A stretch of 64,000 nucleotides of DNA from the NCBI GenBank assembly GCA_000310025.1, contig FN648587.1:14340-78339 (forward strand), written 5' to 3'. This document shows, in pieces, positions 10,020 through 20,871 of this stretch; the first letter of the stretch is position 1; every line of letters starts with the position of its first letter. Origin of the DNA: Ectocarpus siliculosus (Eukaryota > Sar > Phaeophyceae > Ectocarpales > Ectocarpaceae). A program made the translations under genes and the position numbers. The notes beneath the pieces were generated by a model. That model was not told the DNA's origin and ran no database searches. It saw nothing but the letters and a program-made list of their open reading frames with translations.

Positions 10020-10252
10020 GACCGGGATGTATGTGCACTTTTTGATTCACTCCGCATTGATTAACTTCTGACTGACTTCCAGCAGATATTCTAACTTCTG
10101 GCACACCTCCAGCAGTTATCCCATGAAATGTGCACTCTTTCATTCACTCTGCATAGATTATCCTCTGACTAAACTTCCAACAATTGTTCTAACTTTTCAC
10201 TATTTTTGTAACTTCCACCAATTATTCCATGAAACGGTGTGATATCACGAAA
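10020..10252 (-). repeat. iteron-like degenerate repeats in Helitron unit 1
   Basis: On the minus strand the phrases ATGGAATAATTG, GGAAGT-AG-CAGAAGTTA and GTGCA-AGTGAA recur two to three times in about 230 bp. The block ends at a segment containing GTGATATCACACCGTTT. The same 50-bp phrase occurs in inverted orientation at 7999-8049. Unit 2 has the matching pair at about 12568-12614 and 14630-14820, and the copy at 20140-20350 has the block alone. Confidence 0.6.
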
Positions 10253-10849
10253 AGTTGATATCTGTATATATACATACGATGACGCGAGGTCTACAGCAGC
10301 ACCTTCAATACAACAACAACAGCAGTGTTCACAGTATTACAGAAGACATATGCCTCCACCTTGCAGCACTTGCAGCAAGTGATGATGCCGTGAGATTTGC
10401 GTGCATGTTCAAGCTCAACAGAGAGCAAGGTAAGTCTAAAGTTGTGGCGTACCACAACAACAACAACACGATCAATCTACATTTGCCAAATCTTCCTTGC
10501 TACATACAGCTGCAGAATATTAGGAACAAAAAAAACACACACAGAAAGCTGCAGAATATGTGCAACTTGGAGGGTTTGTGCGGCATATACGTAGTACGTA
10601 CGTAACCATCCGTCCGTCCGTGCGGTGACAATACACGATGCACATACATACTCCAGTTCGCGTTGCGTCCGCTAGAGAAGAAGGCGACAGGATGCATGCA
10701 TGCACTACTGTACCTACCTACAACGCATACCATATAGTACGGACAGTCTGTCGATATCTCTCTACAGATGACACCATGCGGCAAAAAAAAGTCTGTGCTA
10801 GGTACTGCTTGTATGCCTGTACTTCAAGTATGTGTCATGATTTATGAGT

Positions 10850-11356
10850 TGACGTTCTCCGAAATCTCATCCAATGAGCTGCGTGATTCTTTAGAGATCA
10901 CAGTCCCTTGATGTCCCTTGCGTAGACGCCCCCGGATGCACGATATTTAGCGTGCTGTAACTCGGCTCGCCCTTGGAGTCTAGAGCTCGCGACAAGGGCG
11001 CTGTGGTCTCCAGAGTGGCACGCCCACGTCGGTGAAGACGGCCCAAAATTTTGTTTGAACCCCATTTAAAAACAATTAAAACCGATTTACCGCATCGCAA
11101 CGTCTAGCTCAATGACTGAAATAGTGGTGGCGTGCATTCACCGTGCTGTACCTCTACTCGCCTTTGGAGTTTCGAGCTCGCGACAGGGGCGATGCGACCC
11201 AGAGACTGGCCCGCTGCAGCGGGCAACAACCGGCGAAACAAAAAGTATCAAGGCGACCGCGAACTGATGCACCGCAAAAAAACGTCTTGATTTTAGAGTC
11301 CAACAATGGTTGAACTCTTGCGTCTCAGGCCTCCGACATAGTTGTAGTTAAGTCTA
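10850..11356 (-). repeat. R segment of Helitron unit 1
   Basis: A 0.5-kb segment made of two diverged sub-repeats. Both share GTGCTGTA-CTC, CTCGCC-TTGGAGT and GAGCTCGCGACA-GGGCG. The segment recurs at 15390-15901, at 19119-19640 (inverted), and at 50833-51185. At 50833 it lies in the opposite orientation relative to the Helitron body, so it can move or invert independently of the rest. Confidence 0.65.
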
Positions 11357-12363
11357 CAAGGGCTCTGGACTTCGGGCGCAAAGGCGCCCTCGTCCTCAGT
11401 AGCAGGCTCAAAAAGGGAAGGTGTGAAGGCTGTGCACAGCATACCAAGGGCATGAAGCCGCAGGGTGACCGAATGAACGGTGTGAAGATGTTCGCGTTGT
11501 ATTCGAGAAATGTGCCGTTCCCGGTGTAACATGCTGAAGCCAAAAGAGTCGCGTGTACGTGATTTTTTGTCTAGCTTCGCCCGGTGCGGACGAAAAGGAA
11601 ATGTAAGCTACGGTCGCTTCCCTATTCTTGCGCCGGTAAGAACGTAGTAACACTCAGGCAACGTTCTCTAAGTGACTTTGCTGTGGCCAATATCCTCCCC
11701 AAAGGGGCCAATTAAAGAACGAACACTGCAACTGTTCGACGATATTGCCGGTAGTTGATGGTACTGGTGTAATCGCCTAACTCTCATATTCACACTTCTT
11801 CAGTGTCGCGCCTTTCTCTAATATCCCCCTCTGATGTTCTGGAGCTATGATTCTAACTTGTTCGGTGTCGTCCCGCTCGAATGGTCATATTCTTACTTCT
11901 CCAGTCTAATGTCGCACCCTTCTCTAATGTCCCCGTCTAATGACGCCGATATGCGGTATTCCTCACAATGTGAAAGGAGCCGAACACCTACAACATTCAG
12001 CCAAAGTAAGAAAAAACACCGCACGCAGTGGTTTGACGGCGTTGCCGCTACTTGACGGTGAAAGAGTTGACGCCTCCCGCCTCGGGTCATCGTTGCCCCT
12101 TACGGCCCTGGTGGTTATTGCCGATTACCACTGCGGAGGGTATGGTTTCGTTTGCAGCCTTACGCAGGTCTCGAGCTTCTTAATGTTGAAGCGTGACGGT
12201 GATGGTGCAGGCGGTAGGGTGCCTGCGCTGGCGGCAGAATGCAATTATTGGGGAGATGGATGTAAGAGACTTGTACGTCTCATAACCGTATAATGTAAAT
12301 TTAGAGCAGAAGAAAGAGGTTGTTGGGGAGGAGGTAATGTGGAGGCATTCATAAAGTGGATGT

Positions 12364-12943
12364 TTATCTGGGCATCAAAAGTTCGTTTAGCTGCGATGAT
12401 TTCTTCGACACGGAATAGTTCTCATAATGTTGTTGGAGGTCGAATATGCCGTGGTAAGCACGGTCATGCAAGGTGAGCATTGAAGGCGCTGCCGGTTCAG
12501 TTCATGCCTTTTTTTAAATACAGCCTGCGCCTAATGCAGTAAATCCTAAAAGCCCGTTGTATCGTGATATCACACCGTTTCATGGAATAATTGGTGGAAG
12601 TTAGTCAGAAGTTAATGAATTTAGTAGTTTCAAACAGCGCCATAAGATGGTGGGGGATAGATTGGAGAGGATGGATACACGACTTGCCTTTGTTACAACA
12701 ATTTAATCCCTTTTCTTCTTTCCAAAGTATAGCATTGCAGTGAGAACATGTGATATTTTGTGGATCATCCAAATCCGTGTGTTCTAGCTCAAAAGGTGCC
12801 GAGGGGAAGTCGAATGATTGCGAGTCAATGTCTTGCACTCCAAGGCAGATTTGGTCATTAGCATCACCGCGATGGCTGTCTAGACTGGGTGCCGGTAACC
12901 TTGGTGCACGATTCCTCATTTGGCTAAAATCTTGACGCATCAT
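12364..12943 (-). pseudogene. Helitron Rep N-terminal region, broken (unit 2)
   Basis: The counterpart of 7799-8354. The ORF at 12943-12605 includes MRNRAPRLPAPSLDSHRGD, the finger CSHCNAILWKEEKGLNCC and MALFETTKFINF, followed by a stop within the 54-bp replacement segment. The RYNGLLGFTALGA frame then continues toward 12364 with further stops. The Rep nuclease and helicase are absent. The zinc finger here keeps the usual Trp (LWKEE) that unit 1 has lost. Confidence 0.75.
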
Positions 12944-13005
12944 ATCGACTTCAGGGTCTGAGTCGTGTGGTGTGTTCTTGTTTGCATTGCGACGTCTACA
13001 TTCCG

Positions 13006-13293
13006 CTAAGATTTCAGCTTGCGCGTTATCCGGACAGGTTTGTGGTGTTCGAGTTTCAGCCGTCGTTCGGGATTGGGTGAGCGATCTTCGTTGGGTATTT
13101 CGACGAGCTGAAGGTGTTCGTCGATTTTGAGTTGTTGGTACGTTCCTCGAGGGAGTGTTACTCTCCCTGGGGGTGTGAATTGTGACGTGCAGTATGTCAT
13201 CGTGTTTGGCGATTTTGAGATGCGGCTGCTCAACGAGTTACCCAATGAATTGGCGTCAGCCGACATCGATGATTGTCCGACATGGGGTGACAT
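13006..13293 (-). CDS. short ORF upstream of the Rep fragment (unit 2)
   Basis: A 95-codon ORF identical to the one at 8443-8730. The identity reflects the recent unit duplication and is not evidence of function. No family recognised. Confidence 0.25.
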   Translation of the reverse strand: MSPHVGQSSMSADANSLGNSLSSRISKSPNTMTYCTSQFTPPGRVTLPRGTYQQLKIDEHLQLVEIPNEDRSPNPERRLKLEHHKPVRITRKLKS

Positions 13294-14189
13294 CTTTACT
13301 CTATTGATAGTTGGCGAAAGCCAGTTGCAGGTGGCAACAATCTACCTTGAATTTCTTGAGACGAAATGGAAACACGCGTCTTACTTTAGAGGTCGGCGTG
13401 GGTAGTTCCCAGGTCGCGGTGCTCGTCGGTCTTGTTGAGGATCTCGTTGATGGTCTGGTCCCACAGGCGGCGGGCGCACTGGTAGTGCAGCGGCGGGGAG
13501 TCTCAATCCTTGATGATCAGGTCGTCCTCGACGATCTCGCCCGTGCACCCGTCGGCCAGGTCTTCCTCGTTAGTCGCTCCGTCGGGACACCCTTAGGCTT
13601 GCAGTGGATATCGGATGGGTGACAGGGAAAAACATAAGGAAAACAAATCGCATGGTTTTACATTATATAAAAATGATATTTTTCTTTATGACGTCGACGG
13701 TTGAACTCGGTGCACTGACAGGGCAAAATATAAGGAACATATGTCTCATGGTCTCCCCATACTAAAAAATGCAATTTTTTTATGACGTCGACCGGTGAAC
13801 ACGGTGTACTTTTGTGACATATGGGTAACTAATTTACAGCAACAGTCGGATGCATCCGCGCACCCATATCTAGGGTAACTACGCACACACACGACTCGTC
13901 ACTACACAATCGCGTTCCGATGTAAACGGGTGTACACATGATTTACCCCGATAAGGCTGGCGGGGGCGACGGTGACGTGCATGAACTTCTTGCCGTCCGA
14001 AGACTTGGCACCAGCGCAAAGACTCCACACCGAGTGGATAATATTCCACTCTGACAATAACAGCAAGCAAAAAGGGCATTGTTGTGGGGAGATTTAGCGG
14101 TTGCGGTTGCGATGCAGTTTCATGCCAGGCCTTCATGCAACACCTGAACAACATTCAGGCACACATCAGTCGGAAACTACTTGATACAA

Positions 14190-14615
14190 TCAAAGAGAGA
14201 ACTTTCTTTTACCTTTGTAGCCGCGGCTGCTGACCTGGTCGGTTGGGATCCCGAGCGAAGGAGTACCTCCCATCGGGGCGACGCAGAGCAGGCGCGGCTT
14301 GTGGTACGTTGTCGACGGGGTGGGGATGGTGCAGGATACGCTGCAACTGTCCGCGTCGCGCTTGTCGTCGCGCTTGTTTATGAGCTTGAGGTGACCGCCG
14401 TCGCAGTCGGGCCCGGGGCAAGGCCAGTTCGGGTCGCCCTGTTGTACAGGGCGGCGGTACACTCCACTACGACTCTCTGACTGGGTGGACTTACGCTTTG
14501 CTGGGGAGCTACGGGAGAGGGCGTTCATGTTGTGTTGCAGCTGAAGGTCGACGCGAGAATGAGAGGGGAGGATGTCGAAAGTGAGAGTGACCGGGATATA
14601 TGTGCACTCTTTCAT
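14190..14615 (-). CDS. cysteine-rich hypothetical protein carried by Helitron (unit 2)
   Basis: A 141-codon frame homologous to 9585-9959, with a longer N-terminal extension because an upstream ATG is in frame. It keeps CPGPDCDGGHLKL and DSCSVSC but has lost 33 bp in frame (the KFAPCDR portion) and one cysteine of the last pair (KPRLLC). The in-frame deletion keeps the rest readable. Function unknown. Confidence 0.35.
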   Translation of the reverse strand: MKECTYIPVTLTFDILPSHSRVDLQLQHNMNALSRSSPAKRKSTQSESRSGVYRRPVQQGDPNWPCPGPDCDGGHLKLINKRDDKRDADSCSVSCTIPTPSTTYHKPRLLCVAPMGGTPSLGIPTDQVSSRGYKGKRKFSL

Positions 14616-15901
14616 TCATTCTGCATTGACTAAATTCTGACTAACTTCCAGCAGATATTCTAACTTCTGGCACACCTCCAGCAGTTATCCCATGAAATGT
14701 GCACTCTTTCATTCACTCTGCATAGTTTTCTTGTGACTAAACTTCCAACAATTATTCTAACTTCCGACTATTATTGTAACTTCCACCAATTATTCCATGA
14801 AACGGTGTGATATCACGAAAAGTTGATATCTGTATATATACATACGATGACGCGCAGTCTACAGCAGCACCTTCACTACATCAACAGCAGTACAACAACA
14901 ACAACAGCAGTGTTCACAGTATTGATTATGCCGTGAGATTTGCGTGCATGTTCAAGCTCAAAACAGAGCAAGTTAAGTCTAAAGTTGTGGCATACCACAA
15001 CAACAACGATCAATCTACATTTATTTGTCAAATCTTCCTTGCTACATACAGCTGCAGAATATTAGGAACAATAAAACACACACATGGAAAGATGCAGAAT
15101 ATGTGCAACTTGGAGGGTGTGTGTGGCATATACGTAGTACGTACGTAACCTCCGTGCGGTGACAATACACGATGCACATACATACTCCAGTTCGCGTTGC
15201 TTCCGCTCGAAAAGAAGGCGACAGGATGCATGCATGCACTACTGTACCTACCTAGAACGCATACCATATAGTACGGACAGTCTGTCGATATCTATCTACA
15301 GATGAGACCACGCGGCAAAAAAAAGTCTGTGCTAGGTACTGCTTGTATACTTGTACTTCAAGTATGTGTCATGATTTATGAGTTGACGTTCTCCGAAATC
15401 TCATCCAATAAGCTGCGTGATTCTTTAAAGATCACAGTCCCTTGATGTCCCTTGCGTAGACGCGCGCGGATGCACGATATTTAGCCGTACTTCACGGTGC
15501 TGTAACTCGGCTCGCCCTTGGAGTCTAGAGCTCGCGACAAGGGCGCTGTGGTCTCGAGAGTGGCACGCCCACGTCGGTGAAGACGGCCGAAAATTTTGTT
15601 TGAACCCCATTTAAAAACAATTAAAACCGATTTCCCGCACCGCAACGTCTAGCTCAATGACTGAAATAGTGGTGGCGTGCATTCACCGTGCTGTAACTCT
15701 ACTCGCCTTTGGAGTTTCGAGCTCGCGACAGGGGCGATGCGATCCAGAGACTGGCCCGCTGCAGCGGGCAACAACCGGCGAAAAAAAAGTCTCAAGGCGA
15801 CCGCGAACTGATGCACCGCAAAAAAAACGTCTTGATTTTAGAGTGCAACAATGGTTGAACTCTTGCGTCTCAGGCCTCCGACATAATTGTAGCTAAGTCT
15901 A

Positions 15902-17640
15902 TATTGGAGTGTGGATACGCTCACGTAGTAGTCAACGTACAGTAGTGCAGTGCCGGCGACTGAGCTTCGTCAAAAATCTCTCTCAATGGACGTTTCCCTC
16001 CTACTTTCAAATTTCGGAGCCTGTACTATAGGTGGGTGTACTACATGTACTGCTGTAGTGGGCCGACACGGCAGGCTGTAATCCAACTCTAAAAATGTAG
16101 GTGCAGAATGCGGTAGACAACAGCAGCAGGCCAGAATACATGATCGAGTACTGTCGTGGTATCCTACCCGACGACGTGGTTAAGTTTACATAGTTTTTCA
16201 GGGACATCAGACTACTACGGTACATATGTACCTTAGCTGCTCTCCCTCCATTTCCTTCCCGGAGTCGGTGGCTGCTGCGTGTGTGACCTCCCCTCCACCG
16301 CAGTCAGTCGTGCAGTTAGAAAGGGATGTGAGTGCTGGCGATCTACTTCTTGTTTGGCGGACGCGGTGTGTGTGCTGATGATGATGGCACTTTATGATAT
16401 TGCGGTGGCCTTGCGTAACAATAGGCGCTCCATGTCGTGAAGGGGTGGCGTCTGGCGTGTGGGCGTCCGGTTGGTGTGTTCGTGTGAAACTTGTATTAGG
16501 ACGTGCCTGCTTGGAAATTAATATTGATGCATGTATGCACAGGGATGGCAACGACGTGATCGTGGCTTGATAGAAAGCTTGACGGACTCGGGCATTAACT
16601 TTTGTTAAGAATCACGATGACCATTACACTACAGGAGTAGTCAGCGCTGACAACAGTAGTAGTCTCATCGTGCTCATTAACAGATACTAGTGGTGTGCAT
16701 GTACGTGTACTGCTGCTGCTATAGATACTAGGAGTATGAAAAAGGCCCTTTAAAAAAGCGTTGAAAAAAACTCCAGGCCCACCAAACACTTCAGGGGTCG
16801 GATCCGACCCCTGAAATGTCTTCGGGTTAGTCTTGAAAATAGAGTAAACCCGCCAAACATTTCAGGGGTCGGAAAAACATTTCAGGGATCGGTCCGACCC
16901 CTGAAAAGCCGCGCACGAAGCTTGCTACAGACAACACGTTTGGGTGTGGACACACCGACGTGTTAGTCAATCTAGGTCCATCAATCACAGTGCATCTCTT
17001 CTAGAGTTTTTTGTCCATTTTCCCTAGGCCGGCGCGGCAGGCTACACAACAACAACCCTTACAACACTGCTGTAAGGCTGTGCATACGTGCTGAGTACAG
17101 CAGCAGCAGAGGGTAGTCCCAGCAAGTACGCTTTATAAGTATACATTTCTCGTGACTGCATACACGAGTACTAGTCTACAGCAGTACAACTCCGATGCAA
17201 CAGAACTACTACAGCAGCAGTAAGGTACCTTGCTTGGCTGCTCTCCCTCCAAGGCCTTCAAGATGCCGACCAGTTGATGATGCGTGACCCCCCCTCCAGC
17301 ACCGCACAGCTAACAGTCAGTCGCGCGCTTGCGGTGGTGTGTGCTGGCGATTTTAGACCTTCTCTGGCGGACGCGGTGTGTGCGCTGATGATGATGGGCC
17401 GCTCTGCGATGATAGTGGTCTTCCGTAGCAATAGGCGCTAGACGTCGTCGGGGGGTGGCGTCTGGCGTGTGGGCGTGCCGTTGGTGTGTGTGTGTGTGAA
17501 ACTTGTTTCGATGCGGGCTTGGAAATTCAAGTTGTACTGAGTAAACAATAACGCCAGCCCTGCCCGCCAGACATTTCCGGGCCGACCCCTGGAAAGCCAC
17601 GGATGAACTTTCATGCGCACTGGGTTTTGGTCGAAGGGAC
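15902..17640. repeat. degenerate tandem duplication of about 1.03 kb
   Basis: The phrase GAGTGTGGATACGCTCACGT at about 15906 has a diverged partner near 16938. Matching pairs follow in order: GCTGCTCTCCCTCCA (16235/17240), GTGTGCTGATGATGATGG (16370/17375), GGTGGCGTCTGGCGTGTGGG (16443/17453) and TTGGAAATT (16511/17520). The second copy is shorter. Neither carries an open frame that survives in the other. CAG/CTG triplet runs are common here. Confidence 0.7.
16790..16815. repeat. 26-bp perfect palindrome
   Basis: A perfect inverted repeat whose half is TTCAGGGGTCGGA. A related near-palindrome lies at about 16882-16910 (one half altered), a half-site at 16860-16872, and a degenerate version at about 17566-17592. 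All are preceded by a CC-GCC-A-ACATTTC-like phrase. This could be a binding site or the tip of a small folded repeat. Confidence 0.8.
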
Positions 17641-17664
17641 GGACAGCAAGGAACACAGTTCAAC

Positions 17665-18015
17665 TCGACGTTTCACATATACGATTCTGAATTCACTTTG
17701 AACACTTTCATCCCCTAAATTAAAAGCAAACATCGCGACAACTTTCCGAACGCATGCGCACAATAACATTCCGTGGGCACAACAATACCGATCCGCCGTA
17801 GATAGCATTATTAATCAACCTAACGCCCACCCCGCTGATTCCGGGGACCTTGCGTACATTGAGTTCGCTGAAGTGAGCCGAACAAACAACGGACCCGTTG
17901 TAGATGGAAAGTTTCAGCACCGGAAAATGCAGCTTTAGTCTTCGCATCAGGTCAGGAAAAGAGCGGATCACGTGCTGTAGTAACTTATCCACGCGACAGT
18001 CCGAACGACAAGCCT
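17665..18015 (+). pseudogene. Helitron Rep remnant (copy C)
   Basis: A degraded frame matching 55550-55909 of copy E, including YIEFAEVSRTNNGPVV and a frameshifted continuation. It corresponds to the part of Helitron Rep after the YH-G motif, including the EV-AL segment. Units 1 and 2 lack this piece: their FDLQQHYEN segment is joined directly to downstream sequence, so they carry an internal deletion. Confidence 0.6.
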
Positions 18016-18049
18016 AGACTCCTGCCCCATTGCAGCTAAACGAATTTTC

Positions 18050-19118
18050 GATGCTCAGATAAGCATCCACTTAAATGCCTCCACATTACCTCCTCCCCAA
18101 CAACCTCGTTCTTCTGCGCTTTAAGCTTTCGTTATATACTGTACGCATCATCTAGGCTTAGTATCTCGTACACGCTCTCGCATCCATCTCCCCAATAATT
18201 GCATTCTGCCGCCAGCGCAGGCACCCTACCGCCTGCACCATCGCCGACACCATCACTGCCATCACCGTCTCGCTTCAACATTATGAAGCTCGAGACCTGC
18301 GTACGTACAAGGCTGCAAACGAAACCATACCTTCCGCAGTGGTAATCGGCAATAACCACCTGGGCCGCAAGGGGCGACGATGACCCGAGGCGGGAGGCGT
18401 CAACTATTTCACCGTCAACTAGCGGCAACGCCGTCAAACCATTGCGTGCGGTGCTCGTTCTTACTTTGTCTGAATGTTGTAGGTTCTCGACTCCTTTCAC
18501 ATTGTGAGGGAAACCGCATATCGGCGTCATTAGAGGGGGGCGTTAGATCAGGGCGCGACATTAGAGCGGATCGACACTGAAGAAGTTAGAATATGCCCAT
18601 TCGAGCGGGACGACACTGAAGAAGTTAGAATAATAGTTCCAGAACATTAGAGGGGGACATTAGAGAAAGGCACGACACTCAACAAGTTTGAATATGAGAG
18701 CTAGGCGGCAACACACCATCAACTACCGGCAAAACCGTCGAACAATCGCAGTGTTCGTTCTTTCTTTGGCTCCTTTGGGGAGGATATTGGCCACCGCAAA
18801 GCCACTTAGAGAACGTTTCCTGCGAGTGGGACTACGTTCTTAGCGGCGCAAGAATAGGGAGGCGACCGTAGCTTACATCTCTTTTTCGTCCGCACCGGAC
18901 GAAGCCAGCCAAAAATTCACTTACACGCGACTCTTTTGGCTTCATGTTAACACCGGGAACGGCACAATTCTCAAATACAACGCGAACATCTTCACACCGT
19001 GCATTCGTTCACCCTGCGGCTTCATGCCCTTGGTATGCTGTGCGCAGCCTTCACACCTTCCCTTGAAGCCTACTACTGGAGACGAGGGTGCCTCTGCGCC
19101 CGAAGTCCGGAGCGCTTG
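18050..19118 (+). other. 3' part of Helitron copy C, non-coding
   Basis: Matches 12290-11357 of unit 2 in reverse. It contains short repeated words (GACACTGAAGAAGTTAGAAT twice near 18570 and 18610, and several ATTAGAG). The GC hairpin near 19085-19100 has one G-T mismatch. No supported gene. Confidence 0.55.
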
Positions 19119-20437
19119 TAGACTTAACTACGATTATGTCAGAGGCCTGAGACGCAATTGTTCAACCATTGTCGCACTCTACAAGCAAGACGTTTTTTCC
19201 GTGCATCAGTTCGCGGTCGCCTTGAGACTTTTTGTTTCGCTGGCTGTTGCCCGCTGCAGCGGGCCAGTCTCTGGATCACATCGCCCCTGTCGCGAGCTCG
19301 AAACCCCAAAGGCGAGTAGAGTTACAGCACGGTCAATGCCCGCAAACACTATTGCAGTCATTGAGCTAGACGTTGCGTTGCGGTAAATCGGTTTCAATTG
19401 TTTTTAAATGGGGTTTGAACAATTGTTTCGGCCGTCTTCGTCGACGTGGGCGTGCCACTCTCACGATCACAGCGCCCCTGTCGCGAGCTTTAGACTCCAA
19501 GGGCGAGCCGAGTTACAGCACCGTGAAGTACGGCTAAATATCGTGCATCGGGCGCGTCTACGCAAGGGGCTTCAAGGGACTGCGATCTCTACAGAATCAC
19601 GCAGCTCATTGGACGAGATTTCGGAGAACGTCAACTCATAAATCATGACACATACTTGAAGTACAAGCATACGTGTACTTAGCACAGTTTTTTGTTGCCG
19701 CATGGTCTCATCTGTAGATAGATATCGACGGACTATCCGTACTATGTGGTATGCGTTGTAGGTTCATACAGTAAGACATGCATGCATCCTGTCGCCTTCT
19801 CTAGCGGAAGCAACGCGAACTGGAGTATGTGCATCGTGTATTGTCACCGCACGGATGGTTTAGTACTACGTTTATGCCACACACACCATCCAAGTTGCAC
19901 ATATTCTACAGCTGTAGCAAGGAAGATACGCCACAACTATAGACCTAAATTGCTTTGTTTTGAGCTTGAACATGCACGCAAATCTCACGGCATCATCAAT
20001 TGGTGCAAGTGCTGCAAGGTTGAAGGCATTTGTCTTACGTAATACTGTGAACACTGCTGTTGTTGTACTGCTGTTGTTGTATAGAAGGTGCAGCTGAAGA
20101 CTGCGCTATATCGTATATATACAGTGAAACAAGATATATCAACTTTTCGTGATACCACACCGTTTCATGGAAAAATTGCTGGACGTTAGGCAGAAGTTAG
20201 TTTGTGCACAGTGAACGTTCTGGGTTGTGTGGAATAATTGCTGGAAGTCAGTCAGAAGTTAGTCTGTGCAGAGTGAAAAATGTTTTGCACATTTCATCGA
20301 ATGTTCCGTATTTCCTCTCCAAGTTAGTCAGAAGTTAGTCTGTAAAGCGTGAAAGGGTGCTGGAGCCCCACCGGCCCCACCCGGTCACTTTCATTTTCGA
20401 CATCCTCCCCTCTTATTCCCGCATCATCCTTTAGCTG

Positions 20438-20821
20438 CAACACGACATTAACGCCCTGTCCCGTCGCTCCCCAGCAAAGCGTAAGTCCATCCAGTCAGAG
20501 AGTCGTAGTGGAGAGTCCCGGCCCCCTGTACAAAAGGGCGACCTCAGCTGGTCTTACCCGGGGCCCGACTGCGACGACGGCGGTCACCTTAAGCTCATTA
20601 ACAAGCGCGACGGTACAGGCAAGTTTGCCCCTTGCGACCGTAACAACAACCGCGACGCGGACAGTTGTAGCGTATCCTGCACCATCCTCACCCCGTCCAC
20701 AACGTACCCCAAGCCGTGCCAGCTCTGCCTCGCCCAGGTGGGAGGTACTCCTTCGCTCGGGATCCCAACCGAACAGATCAAGAGCCGAGGCTTCAAAGGA
20801 AAATGCTATTTTTCTCATTAA
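20438..20821 (+). CDS. cysteine-rich hypothetical protein (copy C)
   Basis: An open frame without an ATG at the usual place, homologous to the ORF at 9585-9959. It has SYPGPDCDDGGHLKL (first Cys changed to Tyr), KFAPCDRNNNRD, DSCSVSC and PKPCQLCLA, ending at a TAA at 20819-20821. The many conservative differences from the other copies, with the frame held, argue that the ancestral ORF was translated. It may now be a pseudogene. Confidence 0.35.
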   Translation, partial: QHDINALSRRSPAKRKSIQSESRSGESRPPVQKGDLSWSYPGPDCDDGGHLKLINKRDGTGKFAPCDRNNNRDADSCSVSCTILTPSTTYPKPCQLCLAQVGGTPSLGIPTEQIKSRGFKGKCYFSH

Positions 20822-20871
20822 TGATATCAAGTAATTTCCGCCTGATGGGTGCCCGAATGTTGTTCAGGTGT

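Larger units (their letters stand above)
6767..11356 (-). mobile_element. Helitron-like element, tandem unit 1
   Basis: A 4.59-kb unit repeated head-to-tail by 11357-15901 with high identity. Read on the minus strand, the order is a 0.5-kb R segment (11356-10850), a spacer, short degenerate repeats, a cysteine-rich ORF, a short ORF, a broken Helitron Rep N-terminal region (8354-7799), and a terminus CCCTTG at 6767. A GC hairpin (6784-6799) sits 17 bp inside that terminus. Protein similarity to Helitron_like_N and a subterminal GC hairpin near the 3' end support a Helitron. The end reads CTTG rather than the usual CTRR, and no TC 5' end is seen, so it is atypical or misbounded. It encodes no helicase domain and is non-autonomous. 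Confidence 0.75.
11357..15901 (-). mobile_element. Helitron-like element, tandem unit 2
   Basis: Second head-to-tail unit (4545 bp), closely matching 6767-11356 throughout, with small indels. The junction between units reads, on the minus strand, CCCTTG followed directly by TAGACTTAACTAC. The outer end at 15901 carries the same TAGACTTAGCTAC start next to unrelated DNA. The hairpin is at 11374-11389. It contains the same Rep fragment, short ORF, cysteine-rich ORF, iteron-like block and R segment. Confidence 0.75.
17655..20871 (+). mobile_element. Helitron-like copy C, inverted and permuted
   Basis: In opposite orientation to the tandem array. Reading along the plus strand: Rep remnant (17665-18015), the unit's 3' part to its CTTG terminus at 19118, then without a gap TAGACTTAACTAC and the R segment (19119-19640), the spacer, the iteron-like block (20140-20350), and the cysteine-rich ORF, ending near 20871. 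This is the tail of one unit joined to the head of the next, so it preserves the same junction as the array at 11356/11357. It keeps more Rep sequence than units 1 and 2. Confidence 0.75.
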
